A stretch of 64,000 bases of DNA, taken from NCBI RefSeq assembly GCF_001540865.1, contig NC_033637.1:2322149-2386148 (forward strand). The letters are read 5' to 3'. Shown here piece after piece: positions 22,545 to 34,400 of this stretch. This stretch comes from Ananas comosus. Its lineage: Eukaryota; Streptophyta; Magnoliopsida; Poales; Bromeliaceae. Made by a program: the position numbers and the translations under genes. The notes beneath the pieces are model-generated. The model saw only the letters and a list, made by a program, of their open reading frames with translations, was not told the DNA's origin and did no database searches. The first letter of the stretch is position 1. Each line of letters opens with the position of its first letter.

Positions 22545-25089
22545 TTAAGGATCTACATTAACAACTAAGGAAGCTTCTCCCTGATGCCTAACTTCTTCGG
22601 TTTCTCCAACTGTATTATCTGCCTCCCTCTCTTCTGTTTCATTCTCATGCTGAGCTGTTCTCTCACTTGTGAGCCTCTCTGTATATTCTTCGTGCGAGTT
22701 CTCTTCTTCGACAGCTTGGTCTTCATCATGAAGGGGGCTAGATTTAGCTGCTTTCGGTGTTGGGAGGAGCGAGACTCGGCATAGAGGGCACGTCGTGTTG
22801 GTGGCGAGCCAATGGTCGATGCAGTCCACGTGAAAGGTGTGGCCGCAGGGAGGTATTCTTTGTAGTCGTTCGTCCGATTGATATTCCCCTAAACAAACTG
22901 AGCATCTGTACACCACCGATACTATTTTTTTCAGAAGAAACTAAAAAAGCGCACAAGGAAGTACCAGAGTCAAAAGTGGATGAAATTTGCTTTGTTCGAA
23001 AACGGTGAAGCAGAGTGAACTTCAAATGCATGCAATAATAGGCATCCCTACTTGGTCGATATTCCGAGTTTGCATGAAGGACAGAAGCAAGCAAACAATA
23101 CCAAAAAGAACGTATTCAATTGAGAAATATACTGGACTTTTAGACCTCTGGATGGATAGATGAACTTTTGTTAAAAAAAATACAATCTCTTGCTGCTCCA
23201 ACATATATGTCCAGTCACAATGCACGCATCCGACATTACAGTAAAAGTTCGCAAAATGATTGAATGAGGATCACCAAAGATTCAAGTTTTAACAAAAGCT
23301 ACTGTGTTGGCGCAGAGTGGCTTGTGCGTGATCATACAACTAATTAATAACCACAAGTTACTCAGTAGTATCTTTTTTATTTTGTCTCTTTTTGTCATCA
23401 ATGATGATCAGAAAATGTAACTTCAGCAACATGTTAAAGAAGGAAAATGACGGCTACTTTCTGAATCTAATTACACTGCCTAAACCGACCGTCCCTAACG
23501 CAAGTGGCAAATAATTTGGTGATTGATATCCGAGATCCCAAGTTCGACTCCTGATTGATTCATATTTTCAGCTAAGTTTATTTCTAAAAAGAATTAAACG
23601 AAGCGGATAGCATGCTACGTTTCTCTCTCTAAAAAAAAAAAAAAATTTACACGGCCTAGTATGAGTTTCATTGTATAGTAAATCTATTTACGTAAAACTG
23701 TGCAGGCCTTTTTAACCAAAACTGAAACCGAAACCGAAAATTGAAATTAAAATTCTAGAAGCTCAAACAGAATCTGAGACAGAATTTTATATTGCAGATC
23801 TTTGCAAGAACAACTTTAGATAGAGGAAGAGTTGAATGATCAAGAGCCTTCTCTCTCACATACTAGCTCACTCTTCTAGTCGTACATAAAGAAAAGTGAG
23901 AGCCTAGAAAATCACGACATAAACGGCATGCCTCCTTTATATTATTTGCATTTCCTTTTTCATAGATTTGTGGCATCCGCCTTTTCTGATTAAAAATGAG
24001 CACTTTTCTTAGTTTCTATGATCCACTGACGATACAATGTCAATCTCCGTCCTTAGTCCTTGGTTCTTAATTGAGACCTTTTTAGACCCCCTAATACCTG
24101 GACACAACTCACGCTGAGTGCGGAAAAGAACTTACTCATTTTCCGTCAAAGGCTTGTTAAATGAAACATTCCTATCAACAAAGGATGAACATTTGAACAT
24201 CTACCAATAAAATGTGTCGCGTAAGTACTCTTCCAAGTTTTGGTACACAAAATCTACGTCATTTTTTCAGCAAAGCCAAGCAAGAGTGGCATTCTCCACA
24301 ACATATCCAACCGAAATAACATTCATATATGTCCTTGCAGTAACAGATACTAAATATCAGCTTTTCCTCCAAAGAAGGAACCAAAAAAACACAACATATA
24401 CAGAAATTAACTTGCTCCGCGGCTAATGAGACTAAAACTACTTCACCGGAAATACTTTGGACCATCTCATTCAACACTCAGTTTTAAGAACTCGCATTTT
24501 AAGCAGATCAAATCTATTAAAACAAGCAAATCAAGAGGCTAGATGTCTTTTTCAATCTCCAAAGGAGTAAAACAAGCGAAAACTAACCATCACAGGTAGC
24601 TACATCAACCAAGATATATTAACTACCGACATTGCGAAAAGGAAAAAAAAAAGAAATTCCAAATTGTCACACTTTCTACATAAGATAAAGGAATCACTCA
24701 CTGTGTCTCTCTGATCAAAAAGCTCTCCTTGAACACGATCACCGGGAGCATCTCCCTAACCTCTTTCTTAATCCCCGTCTCCGACGGCTAAATGCACAAA
24801 AAAAAAAAATAAAAACACAAATTTTAGCAGCATGAGTATAACAAATCAACGAATGTGAGATCATGAAAATTTTACTAACTCTTTGGAGATCTCCCCTGCT
24901 GAGGTGATTGGCTCTCATCCTCAGAGATTGCCAACTCGCTCTCCACCTCCTCAAGTAGAACAAGTAGAAGACGAGGAGTAAAACGAAGGTGAAGAAAACG
25001 GGGACCGAAAAGATGAAAGCTTGGTATAGTTTTAGCTCAGGGGATGCGGCCGAGCAATAAGCCGGAGGATCCGGAGAAGTACACGACAT
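22545..25089 (-). CDS. ATL58: RING-H2 E3 ubiquitin ligase, ATL58/ATL59/ATL7 type
   Basis: Exons on the minus strand: 25089-24880, 24787-24702, 22905-22545; 218 residues. Residues 26-46 form one transmembrane helix (FIFSVPVFFTFVLLLVFYLF), followed by a basic stop-transfer RRWR. Then comes the ATL-type segment GIKKEVREMLPVIVFKESF and a complete RING-H2 finger at 100-141: C-x2-C-x15-C-x-H-x2-H-x2-C-x10-C-x2-C with the ATL-typical Pro before the third Cys and Trp three residues after the sixth ligand. The tail is rich in Glu. Membrane-bound ATL ligases transfer ubiquitin from E2 enzymes to substrates. The first in-frame ATG is 25089. Intron 2 is 1.8 kb and carries a SINE (23483-23646). The neighbouring phytolongin is also next to an ATL gene in Arabidopsis. 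Confidence 0.92.
23483..23646 (+). repeat. SINE copy in the ATL intron, with target duplication
   Basis: The copy has the head CCGACCGTCCCTAACGCAAG, the B-box-like CCCAAGTTCGACTCC, the 3' module AACGAAGCGGATAGCATGCT and a poly(A) tail. It is flanked by TTACACTGCCTA (23471-23482) and TTACACGGCCTA (23647-23658), an 11/12 target duplication. It lies antisense to the ATL transcript. Confidence 0.8.
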
Positions 25090-26162
25090 TACAATCCAAC
25101 AAATTACTACCAAGAGATTTATAATTAGGGTTTAAATGGATCAAATTGGAGAGAGAACCCACGTAGGTAGATGAAACCCTAGTAAAAGATTAATGAGCTC
25201 AGAGAAAGATGGGAACTAGGGTTTATAACCGCGAAAACAAGTAGAAACAAAGGAGATCTCTCTAATTCGAGGAAAACCAAGATTAAAAAATCGGATTTTG
25301 GAGGGGGAAAATCTAGTTTTTGATTGATTGGAAATGGGGATTTTGGGAGTTCGACGTGTGGAAACTGGAAAGAAGGAAAAAGGGGGAAGAAGAAAACATA
25401 AATTACACTAAATATTTGAACAAAAAATAAAAATAAAGGAATTACAGATGCTGATACTTATTTATTTCATTGGAGGAAGGAAAAGATAGATAACAAACAA
25501 CAAATTTTGAACTAAAAAAAAAAGGGAAAAAAAAAGGAATTATTCTCACGAAAACGATCTCGTCAACGAGGATTCGAAGACGCTTTAGCGAAGCGAGATG
25601 ACGTGTTGATGATGTTGACTCGGAGAGAGACATTTATATATTTATTTATGTTTTTATTGTTTAGGAAAGCTACGTATAACTGAGTCATTAAACTTTAATT
25701 ACTTTTCACTTGAACTCACTGATTTACTTTTATTTTCGTTCGTAATCGGAGAAATGATATTACTTTTATTTTCGTTCCTTAGACGAGAAATGATATAACG
25801 TGATTCGTATTCTATGTACTCATTTGTAGTCTTTTAAACTTAGGTATGCTGTTATGAATAGAAGCAGAAAAACACTAACAGAACCAGATAGATCAATCAG
25901 TTTAACCCCATTTACTACCTAATACAAATTGAGTACGTTACAACCATTTGCATGTCACAGATAACATTGCATTATACACAGTTCCTCCTTTTTTTTCTTA
26001 ATGCAAAGATTACATATCGGCACACGCTGCTTCATTCAAACAGAAAAGTATACGCATGAGTTTTTAGGGATCTTCATGAAGAGATTTGAATGCAGTTGCT
26101 TCCTGAAGAAGCTGCTTCCGCTCCCCGGTCTCCCCACAAGCTACACATATCTTACTTTAAGC
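25090..26162. other. ATL promoter and 3' side of the DUF2062-like gene
   Basis: Nucleotides 25090-25640 should be the 5' leader and promoter of the minus-strand ATL gene (CT-rich on the coding strand, GAGAGA tracts). Nucleotides 25640-25860 are AT-rich with no visible feature. Nucleotides 25860-26162 are probably the 3' UTR of the next minus-strand gene. Confidence 0.5.
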
Positions 26163-28531
26163 TTAACCTCTCCAGGATAATAGAGTTTGTTTCTTTGGGC
26201 TCGAAGGTTCGCTACTGAACTTGTGAACCAGAAGCTTGAAACAAGGGAGGAAGATTGCGTACAGCAGGGCGAGTATGAAAGGGACTGCAATGAACCAACC
26301 CAGTAGCTGTACAAGATGTTTATGTTGATTTTAGCCTTTGAATAAACAGTGAATAAGGAATATCACTCGAGTTATAAGAATAGATTCGGGTGGTGTGTCA
26401 TATACCGCATGGAGTATGCTGAGTAGTATTTCTCTCGAGGCTTTGCCTGTAATAACCTTCTTCAGAGCGTCAGATGTCAACGGGAAATGCGGGCCGCCAG
26501 AGATGAATTCGCCCAACCGCAAGAAGGGTATGACCAGACTAGGGAAGAAAATAATGAAAAAAATTAGAGCATTAACGGCTCTTCAACAAAGTGCTCAGAA
26601 TGTTGTTAGCAGCTAATAGTAAAAGTTCATTATTGTACATCGAGAACGAATAAGTTTTTGCAAGATAAAAGAACAAGCAACATCCTCTGGAGATCGTCAA
26701 AGTTACATCTTAGTGTGAGCTGATCCAAAACCAAGAAAAACTGATCAATTCAATAAACAATCAAGCCTATGAATGAACAACGATTTCAAATAACATACAA
26801 CGATTTGAAGAGCCTTACTGCAGCTACTAAAGGAAAGGGAAGTGTACTGCAGTCGATTCTATTAACGAACAAACAGTAATTGTCCAGAGACAAATCCAAC
26901 CCACCTTAACTCAATTGGCGTAGCAACAAAGTTAGCGAGCATAACACTTGGAGCGTGACAGCGATCTCCAAGCAATGCTATGGCCATTCCACAAAGAAGG
27001 ACGGTGGTCCCTGTTAGGGTAAGAATGAAGGGGAAAAAAAAATGATATGAAGTAACAAATAAAATGATGACGGGATTATGTTGGCAAATGAGTAACATGA
27101 TCAGTTTGAAGTGTAAATTGTTTATGAACTATAGGCGTAGAAATGGCAAAGATATAGGCATGCCCTAGGTGCCTTTGAATAACATGAGACAACCATAAAT
27201 CTAGCTTGTTTAAAGCTTCATTGCATCAGTAGATATACCTATGAAAGTGTCCATAGAAAACCTAATTAAGTTGCAGTTCCTTGTTTTCTGAAAATAAGAA
27301 ATTTGATTTGCTGGAAATTCAAGAGCTTACAAGGAACTCAAAGCAACAAAAATAAGAGCGAACTTACAAGGAGCTTATAGTCCTTGGTTAAATTTTGACG
27401 GTATTGGAGAGTGCCAACTTATTCAATCTCATATTAGAAGCCTATTTAAGAAGATTCCCAATTGATTACCAATATGAGTAAAAGATTGATGCGCGATAAA
27501 ATATAACTGATATAAAACCACACTACTAGTTGTTCTTTCACAAAAATATGTAGACATCCAGTAAAATACATGAAACAAGTATATCAATAACAGCTGATTC
27601 CACAAAATATCTAGAAGATTCATGGTGTGAACTATATAAAATATATTTCAGGGACTTATTAAGCAGATCAACAGATAATTGAAAATAAGATTCAGGAATC
27701 TCCACCTTGATATCAATCAATATGCTCTAAACTACCACGTTTATATGATTGCAAATCTATCACGAGCAACATTTGAAAATTCATACCATCATGAGCGAAA
27801 CAAATGCTATTTTAATCGAGAGTACTAAATAAACAAAGGTGCCAAAAACTGTTACCCTTTCCTGCGTTTTACAGCATGAAGCCCAGAATTTTAAAGATGC
27901 TCAGATGATGTGAAATAAGAACGTATGACTATCCGCCGCTGATCTTCGCCAACATACAAAAGCTAACCAACCTAATCTTTACTATTTAGATATGTTAATC
28001 CTCGGCGATTCAAGGTATACTACACTATTTCTTCATTTCTATCAAGTATCTATAGCATGTGTTCAGAACTGTAAAAAGATTAAAAAAAAAAGGAAAAAAT
28101 TTGGGAATTTCTTACCACAAATGGGAAACACTCCCAGAGTCACACCAAGAGCAGTAGAAAATGCTAGCTCCTTTGGTTCTGCACCCCTACACAAGAACAT
28201 AGTCCAAAATTCTCATTGATCCTCTAAAAACATTAGGATCAAAATTATTACACAACAGTGAGCAGAAAATAGCAAAATAACACTTGTTCAACTACAAGAT
28301 ATAAGATTGTGATCCAAGGACATCCAAATTAGGGCATCCCTCAATTTGGATCAACTAGAACTAAAAAGGCACACTTTGAAAGGAATCAAAATAGATATTT
28401 TGGTCCAATTCTACACGAATCCTTTTTTAAAAAAAAATTCACCCAAATCAGTACCTTTTGATGATCTGCAAAAGGGGATCAAGGATCTTCTCCTTGAGCC
28501 ATGGCACCACTCCAAACCTCCAAATTGGCAT
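26163..28531 (-). CDS. Small DUF2062-like membrane protein
   Basis: Exons on the minus strand: 28531-28455, 28186-28116, 27010-26905, 26538-26406, 26306-26163. All are GT-AG and in frame, giving 176 residues. After an amphipathic start (MPIWRFGVVPWLKEKILDPL) come ELAFSTALGVTLGVFPICG, TTVLLCGMAIALLGDR, SVMLANFVATPIEL and LRLGEFISGGPHF, then a last hydrophobic pair LLGWFIAVPFILALLYAIFLP. The Gly-rich ALGVxLGVFPICG helix followed by N-(x)4-P-I resembles the DUF2062 family, whose function is not known. The conserved small residues suggest three or four membrane helices. There is no cleavable signal peptide. The family call is from pattern memory; the gene model itself is well supported by five consistent splice joins. 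Confidence 0.75.
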
Positions 28532-28568
28532 CTTCAAAAAGCACCCTTTCCCCCTTCCCCACCAAGAG

Positions 28569-28601
<33 letters not shown>

Positions 28602-29776
28602 CTCTTTTTTTCCCTAATTTTCTGAATAAGAGATCCTTTTCAAGTGGGCTCCTCCAAAAGCCTCGTACTGGGTTATGCTTCTATTTTTCCTGTGAAATAA
28701 AAGAAAAGGTTGCAATTTTGAACACGTAAAACACAAAATCAGAGCTAAAGCTTCTTCATTTCTACAATTTGATCGTGTATTTTGTGAATTATTATGAAGG
28801 CTCAGTAGTTTCGGTGGCCACCATTAATGGCTTGTGCAGGAGCTCGAAATTGGGTGCGTCGTAATTATCATTTATGAATGATTCGTAGCAGTGGTCCCCA
28901 AACACATAATACTTTGGAATTGTTCGGATAGGCGCAGTGTCGTAAGCCGAGCTCATCTCAACCGTCCAATAAAAATAATTTTTTAAAATATTTTAATTCA
29001 GTAAAACTATTTCTTTTATAGACAATTGATATGATACTACTTGTATGAGTCCCTAAACTATTATATTGGGAAACTATGTCCACCTAATTTCTCTCACCCA
29101 ACACGTACAAATTCAGACCCATGAGCCACATATTATACACGTAATTATTAGTTTGTTTACTATATAGTAGGATAATTTTAGATGTATTTCCATAAAATTT
29201 TTAAATTATAAATTTTTCTATAAATTTTAAATATCTATATATATATGTTGCTTTAAAATCTTATGATTTGTAAATTTATCTTTACAGGTTGACTATCGTT
29301 AATTAGTTAGTTGTTTATTGCCGACAGTTGGAATTATGATGTCCTTAAAAGATTTTTTAAATAAAATTTTATGCTTTGGTTTAATTATTTATAGTTATAA
29401 TGAGATGGAATGGCATATTTATTGATATTTTTTGAAAGATAGAATAGCGATTTTATAGAAGAAAATAAACTTTAATCAGTCAACTAAAGATTTTAATAAT
29501 TAAAATTTCATAGGAATAAATATTCAATTTGGTGCTTTTGTAAGGATACAGATGCAATTAACAACGCTAATTTAGTGCATGAAAATTTGTAGAAATAAAG
29601 GTACAATGAAGCCTAGTAAGATTGCTCGATATTCTCTCTCTCCTTGCTTAATTGGGAGGATATATTTAGTGATGGCTGGTGTGATTAAGTATCTTTGCAT
29701 GTGATTAAGGATGATCTAATCACATCTTACCCACTTTTCTATGCCTATTAGTAGTAAATATAATATAAGAGTTACT

Positions 29777-29930
29777 ATCCCCGGCGCAAGTGACAAAGGA
29801 CTTGATGATTAGTATTCGAGATCCCATATTCGAATCCTAATTACTTCGCGTTTTAACTTAAGTTTATTTTTAGAAAGAAATAAAAAAAATGGATAGCATG
29901 CTATATTTTTCAAAAAAAAAAAGAAAAGGA
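29777..29930 (+). repeat. SINE copy
   Basis: The head CCCCGGCGCAAGTGACAAAG, the B-box-like ATATTCGAATCCTAATT, the body AAGTTTATTTTTAGAAAG and ATGGATAGCATGCTAT before the A tail match the family. The flanks share only a short AAGAGTT. Confidence 0.75.
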
Positions 29931-30502
29931 AAGAGTTGAGCTAAAATGCTCCGAGCCGCAAACAAGCTCTATTACCATGAGTTTGATTTCGATGATGAAG
30001 CCTCAAATTAATGATCGCATTGTTGAATATGATCTATGCCATTTAAAATATTTGAAAACCAAATTTAAAATCTATTCTATATTACTAGCCTAATGATTAA
30101 AGAGTTTCAAATTTTATAATTTTAATAAATAATATGAGACGATTTCTCGTTTAACAATGTAAAAAATATCCAAATCAATTGAATTTTAATTAGAAAAATT
30201 CTTGAAACTATTTATACTCATGATCTTGATTACCAAACTCCTATAATTACTTTTTAAAAAGTATTTATTTTCAACCATTCATTTTATATTTATTTGATAG
30301 ACAAGTAATTAAGAAAACAATATCGAAAAAGTATGAAATTTGATTTCTAAATATTTCAATTGGTATAGATTATGTTCAACGGTGTCAATCGTCAATTTAG
30401 ATACCCCATTATCAAATACAAATAAGTGACAATAAAACATATTTATTACTAACAGTATTCAAGTTCAACTTTATAATATAATACCAACATTATATTGGTT
30501 GC

Positions 30503-30692
30503 ACCGACTGTCCTCAGAGCAAGTGAAAAAGGGTTTGATGGCTGGTACCCAAGATTCCAAGTTTGAATGCTAGTTTTTTTGAGAAAAAATGTTTGAATGC
30601 TAGTTGATTTACATTTTTAGTTAAGTTTATTTTTAAATAAAATAAACGAAACGAATAACGCACTATCTATCTCTCAAAAATAAAAAAACAAA
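30503..30692 (+). repeat. Full-length SINE with perfect 16-bp target duplication
   Basis: ACATTATATTGGTTGC is present at 30487-30502 and again at 30693-30708, which fixes both ends of the element. It starts with ACCGACTGTCCTCAGAGCAA and ends with CTATCTCTCAAAAATAAAAA. A short internal duplication (GTTTGAATGCTAG twice around 30565-30603) is private to this copy and makes it longer than its relatives. Confidence 0.85.
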
Positions 30693-31284
30693 ACATTATA
30701 TTGGTTGCGTGAGCACTCTTGCGGTTTCAAAAGAAAGAAGCAACCATCAACTTGGCACGCAAACACCATGCAAAAAGTAGTATTTGCTTCCCACAACAAG
30801 CAACTTTTTCCCTGGAAATTCGGTTTATGGTGTCATAAATTAAGAAAGTGCGTGTACCTAATAATAATGTGATCACGAGTTTTTGGCTGGGAGTTTGAGA
30901 AGAACTATTCGAATAAGCTAAGTCCTAAAAACGAGCTGTTCTTATCCCGTCCTCAGAACCCGACTCAGAATAAATAAAAGGAGAAACCCCACCCATATTT
31001 AGGCCTCGGGACACATCTAGATGGCTGGCCTAAATTTACAAAGCTTGGTATAATGCTTGAATAATAATCCCATCTCGAATAAAAAAAAATATATAATTAA
31101 AAATATAAGAAAAAAAAAGATTATTATAATAATAATAGCCGAGTTAAAAGTATATTAGGTTATTGATTTGAACCTAATAAATTATTATTACTAGCGAGAT
31201 TATTATACATTTGATATTTAAAATAAAGAAAAGTATTTGTGTTTGTAAATTTTTTATCCATCGGATCTGCTGTTGCTTCCCTCT

Positions 31285-31562
31285 AAGACGGAACGCTTTC
31301 CAACTGATGCATTTTGACATCCCATAGCTTCGGCATATCGCTTAGTCCTGTTCATCTTCGGTGCAAGAGCGCTCGTTCTGTGAGCTACTATGCACTCTTT
31401 CAAGACTGGCTGCTTCTAGAGAATTCATGGCATGTCGAGCCCCGATAAAGTTTTTTACTTTGCAAAAAATTAAACCACATGCTCCACCGCTTGTGTGGGC
31501 CCCCGCTAATTCCTTTGAGTTTCGTTCTTGCGCGAAGCGTAATCCCCAAACGGAATACTTAT
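31285..31562 (-). pseudogene. Decayed plastid rRNA insert: 16S fragment joined to 23S fragment
   Basis: On the minus strand the right part (about 31423-31562) reads as the plastid 16S rRNA region around AACTCAAAGGAATT, CAAGCGGTGGAGCATGTGG and TTTAATTxxxTGCAAAG, ending at GACATGCCATGAATTC. The left part (about 31285-31422) reads as 23S rRNA (CTAGAAGCAGCC, CTTGAAAG(A)GTGC(A/G)TAATAG, GATGAAC, CCGAAGCTATGGGATGTC). The two pieces meet near 31422. Many G/C positions have become A/T, as expected for methylated nuclear inserts of plastid DNA. It is not a functional rRNA gene. The order 16S then 23S on one strand is that of the plastid rrn operon with the middle deleted. Confidence 0.8.
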
Positions 31563-31862
31563 ACTAACTAAATTTTTTTTAAAATATATATCTTATTATA
31601 AACCAACCTGAGTTAGGTTTTGGCTAAAATTGTTTAATAAGATTAATTTGTTTATAGAATCGGCCCTCTCACATTCATAAATTAGTTTATTTCTAAAAAT
31701 ATAAATGAAAAATAAAAAATAAAAAATAAAAAATAAATAAATGATCTCCCACCAACTTACAAATTACAAATTAGAATGTAAGACATTCGGTATGTATCTT
31801 TACACGTGAAAACAATGATATACCAGAAAGAGACAATAATACATGGATCATCATCGGATTAG

Positions 31863-32423
31863 CTAGCCAGCCCTTCCGTCGTACGTCCGCCTGCACAGCC
31901 TTATCTCACGCATCATGCCTCGCCCGGCCTGCTGCTGCTGCTGCTGCTGCTGCTTCTGCTGCCGGGCGAGGTGAGCGGGAACAGCTGCCGTTGCCGCCGC
32001 CCCGCCGACCCTCGACCGCGGGGACGGGTGCAGGTAGAAACGCCGCTCCCTGATCGCCCGCTCCTCCTCCTCCTCGTTAATCACCACTCCCTCCGACAGT
32101 ACCGCTGTCGAGGGGGGGCTCTGGTCTCGGCCCCGATTATGCGATGGCGAGAGCCTCCCCTGGGAGAAGGGCGAGGGTTGGGTCGGCTTCACGATGGTCA
32201 GCTTCGGCCGGAGCTTGGACGGGCCGGGGCGAGGGGGAGGGGCGTGGTGGTGGTGGTGGTGGTGGTTGTTGTTGTGATGGATGGTGGCGGCGGTGGAGGA
32301 AGGGGGGCCGGTGAGGCGTTGGACGAGCTCCTTGAACGTGGTCTGATCGGTGTGGACGTAGGTGGTCGGAGGAGCGGTCGACGGAGACGCAGGGCCCGCG
32401 ATCGGGTGCGGCGGTCGATCCAT
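31863..32423 (-). CDS. VQ-motif protein (VQ4/VQ31-like)
   Basis: An intronless gene of 186 residues. The VQ core FKELVQRLTG is at residues 30-39, preceded by TYVHTDQTTF as in the VQ4/VQ11/VQ31-type subgroup that includes MAP-kinase substrates. VQ proteins bind WRKY transcription factors in the nucleus and tune their activity. Proline-directed serines (SPFSQGRLSPSHN, QSPPST, HPSPRSR) are candidate MAPK sites; the last, next to FYLHPSPR, is a conserved feature of this subgroup. A His run (about residues 54-60) and a Gln run near residue 160 are unusual. The start chosen is the Met of MDRPPHP; the upstream in-frame Met at 32537 would add 38 unrelated residues. Confidence 0.9.
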   Translation of the reverse strand: MDRPPHPIAGPASPSTAPPTTYVHTDQTTFKELVQRLTGPPSSTAATIHHNNNHHHHHHHAPPPRPGPSKLRPKLTIVKPTQPSPFSQGRLSPSHNRGRDQSPPSTAVLSEGVVINEEEEERAIRERRFYLHPSPRSRVGGAAATAAVPAHLARQQKQQQQQQQQAGRGMMREIRLCRRTYDGRAG

Positions 32424-34363
32424 GGCCGGGTATGGCGGTGGTGGTGTTGCGTCACGCAACCAACGTAACCGAGAGGGGAAAGTACTATATATATATGTGG
32501 ACCAGAAAATAAAAAAGAGTGCAAGGAAATCGATCAATGATTAAATCCAGGGCAATGTGCACATCAAGATTTTCCTAAATTGTTATTCAAAGACATGATA
32601 TGCTAGTTCTTAAATACCAAAAGTTACTGAGACCTTGCTTTTAATGTTAGTATTTCGCAGAATAGGAATAGACCATTATCCCCCCTTTATACTCAAACGC
32701 TAATTTTTTATCCGAAAATAGTAGTTTTCGGTTATCCCCACCAACACCTCCATTTTCTATATAAAACTATCTAAAATTGTTCTTATTTCCAGAAACAACC
32801 CAATTTTCATCAAAATACTATTTTTTTTATCCCCATACTTGTACCTATCCCTATAATAGCTAGTTCTTGCTTATACCCGAACCAAACGGTACCTAAGAAA
32901 CTAGCAAGTAATGTGACCCAATTGCTAGTATCTAGCAAAAGTAAATATCTCTCTGTACGAATGAACACTTAAAGAGGGTGTAAGCAAATTTAATTAGTAA
33001 AATTGATAACTTGGAATTTTAATAAACAAAAGCATAAAAGGTATGCATCTCTCAAGATGATAAATAATTGCGTGTGAGATAGCAAGTAATCAAATATTAT
33101 AAGCATATATTTGAGCCACTAAAACAAATTTTCGCTACAACAAGGGTGCATTTTCCCAGAATCATGTAGAATTAAGGCTCCTTAATTAAGTTGATGCTTC
33201 GTAAGTTCGTAAATTTCCTAACTAGTAAACGGAAGCAGAAAAAAAAAAAAAAAAAAAAACTAAAAAAAGAAGAGTGTAAAAGCCTTTATTAAAGCATAAG
33301 CAAGTACCTTTTCTGCGTTGCCTTAGAGCGCATGTAACTCCCAAGTACTCCAATCTCTCAAGTTATTTCTAATCCCTAACTTTGTTTGACATTAATAAGA
33401 TGATGAACTATACGAATGCTGATCGTCGACACTCGCTACCACCACCTGCAATATCGCGAGAGGAAACTTTAAGCTTACGTGCCTCGATCGAAAAGTTTTA
33501 TAATTAAGATGCAGAAAAATAGTATGAATATATAAGCAAGGAGAAATTAAGAGACCAAGATATAGAATTTGGTTTAAGTGGTGGACATAGGTCATACTCA
33601 ATAGTACATGCATGTAACTGAAAAACGTAACATCAAGCGGTTGAGGGTCTTCCTTTTCTTTTCTTTTTTTTTTCTTTTTTTTTCTTTTCCTTTTTGGAAT
33701 AAGAGTTAGGTTAATGTGGACTCCAAATGGTGCCAACTCATTGCAAAACCAACTTTGACTAAGTTTCCTTTTTTTAGGACTATAGAGATTAAAATGCTAG
33801 CTTAAGGAGAAAGCAAAAAAACTGAAAAAGGCCAGGAAATAAGTAATTAACCAAAGCAAGGAGGTTAAGGAATTTGTTATGTTAATTTAAGCATTTGTCA
33901 AGCTCTTGTTCATCTTAGGAGGACATTGAATTTAGGAAAGGAAAAAGAGTTTTCGAAATAAGAAAATTAATGATAACAAAAAACTTGAGATCAGATCATG
34001 AAGCCAATCTAAGTTTTTGAAAAGAAAAAACTTGGTAAAATATATTTGACCAGTAATGTGTGTCATATATTATTTGATTCTGTAATTTAAATAGCATTAA
34101 AAAAGTTAAATACCAGTGAAAAAGGATTAATCATATTACTCATGCATGGAGAAAAACAAATTTCAGTTCAATGATCATTTAATTTAAATTCTCCTGTTGT
34201 CATGCATATATAATGCGCTTAAGATCGAAGCCCAATGTCTTTTCAAATGAACTCCATCTAAAATGCATTTCATAATTTTCACTAAAAAATCAAAATCCAA
34301 AATCAAAAGCTCCATTCAAAAGAAAAAGAAACAAGTATCAAAAGAAAAAAGAAAAGGAAAAGA

Positions 34364-34368
<5 letters not shown>

Positions 34369-34399
<31 letters not shown>
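34369..34399. repeat. (TA)n microsatellite
   Basis: About fifteen TA units in intergenic DNA. Confidence 0.85.

Positions 34400-34400
<1 letters not shown>

Larger units (their letters stand above)
28532..31862. other. Intergenic with SINEs and a plastid rRNA insert
   Basis: Nucleotides 28560-28600 are an A run in the leader of the DUF2062-like gene. From 28740 to 31240 there is AT-rich DNA without genes, carrying SINE copies at 29777-29930 and 30503-30692. A decayed organellar rRNA fragment occupies about 31285-31562. The last 300 bp is the 3' side of the VQ gene. Confidence 0.6.

Noticed and set aside
25090..25113. Longer N-terminus for the ATL protein
   Set aside because: The extra codons begin with TTG, not ATG; the first ATG is 25089 and matches ATL7-type starts.
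30503..30692. tRNA gene suggested by the B-box-like sequence
   Set aside because: No cloverleaf can be formed; the sequence is a SINE with poly(A) tail and target duplication.
31361..31567. 68-codon ORF
   Set aside because: It lies across the antisense strand of the decayed rRNA insert and is not a gene.
32424..32537. Upstream in-frame Met extending the VQ protein by 38 residues
   Set aside because: The extension is hydrophobic and unlike VQ N-termini, and it overlaps a TATA-like promoter sequence.
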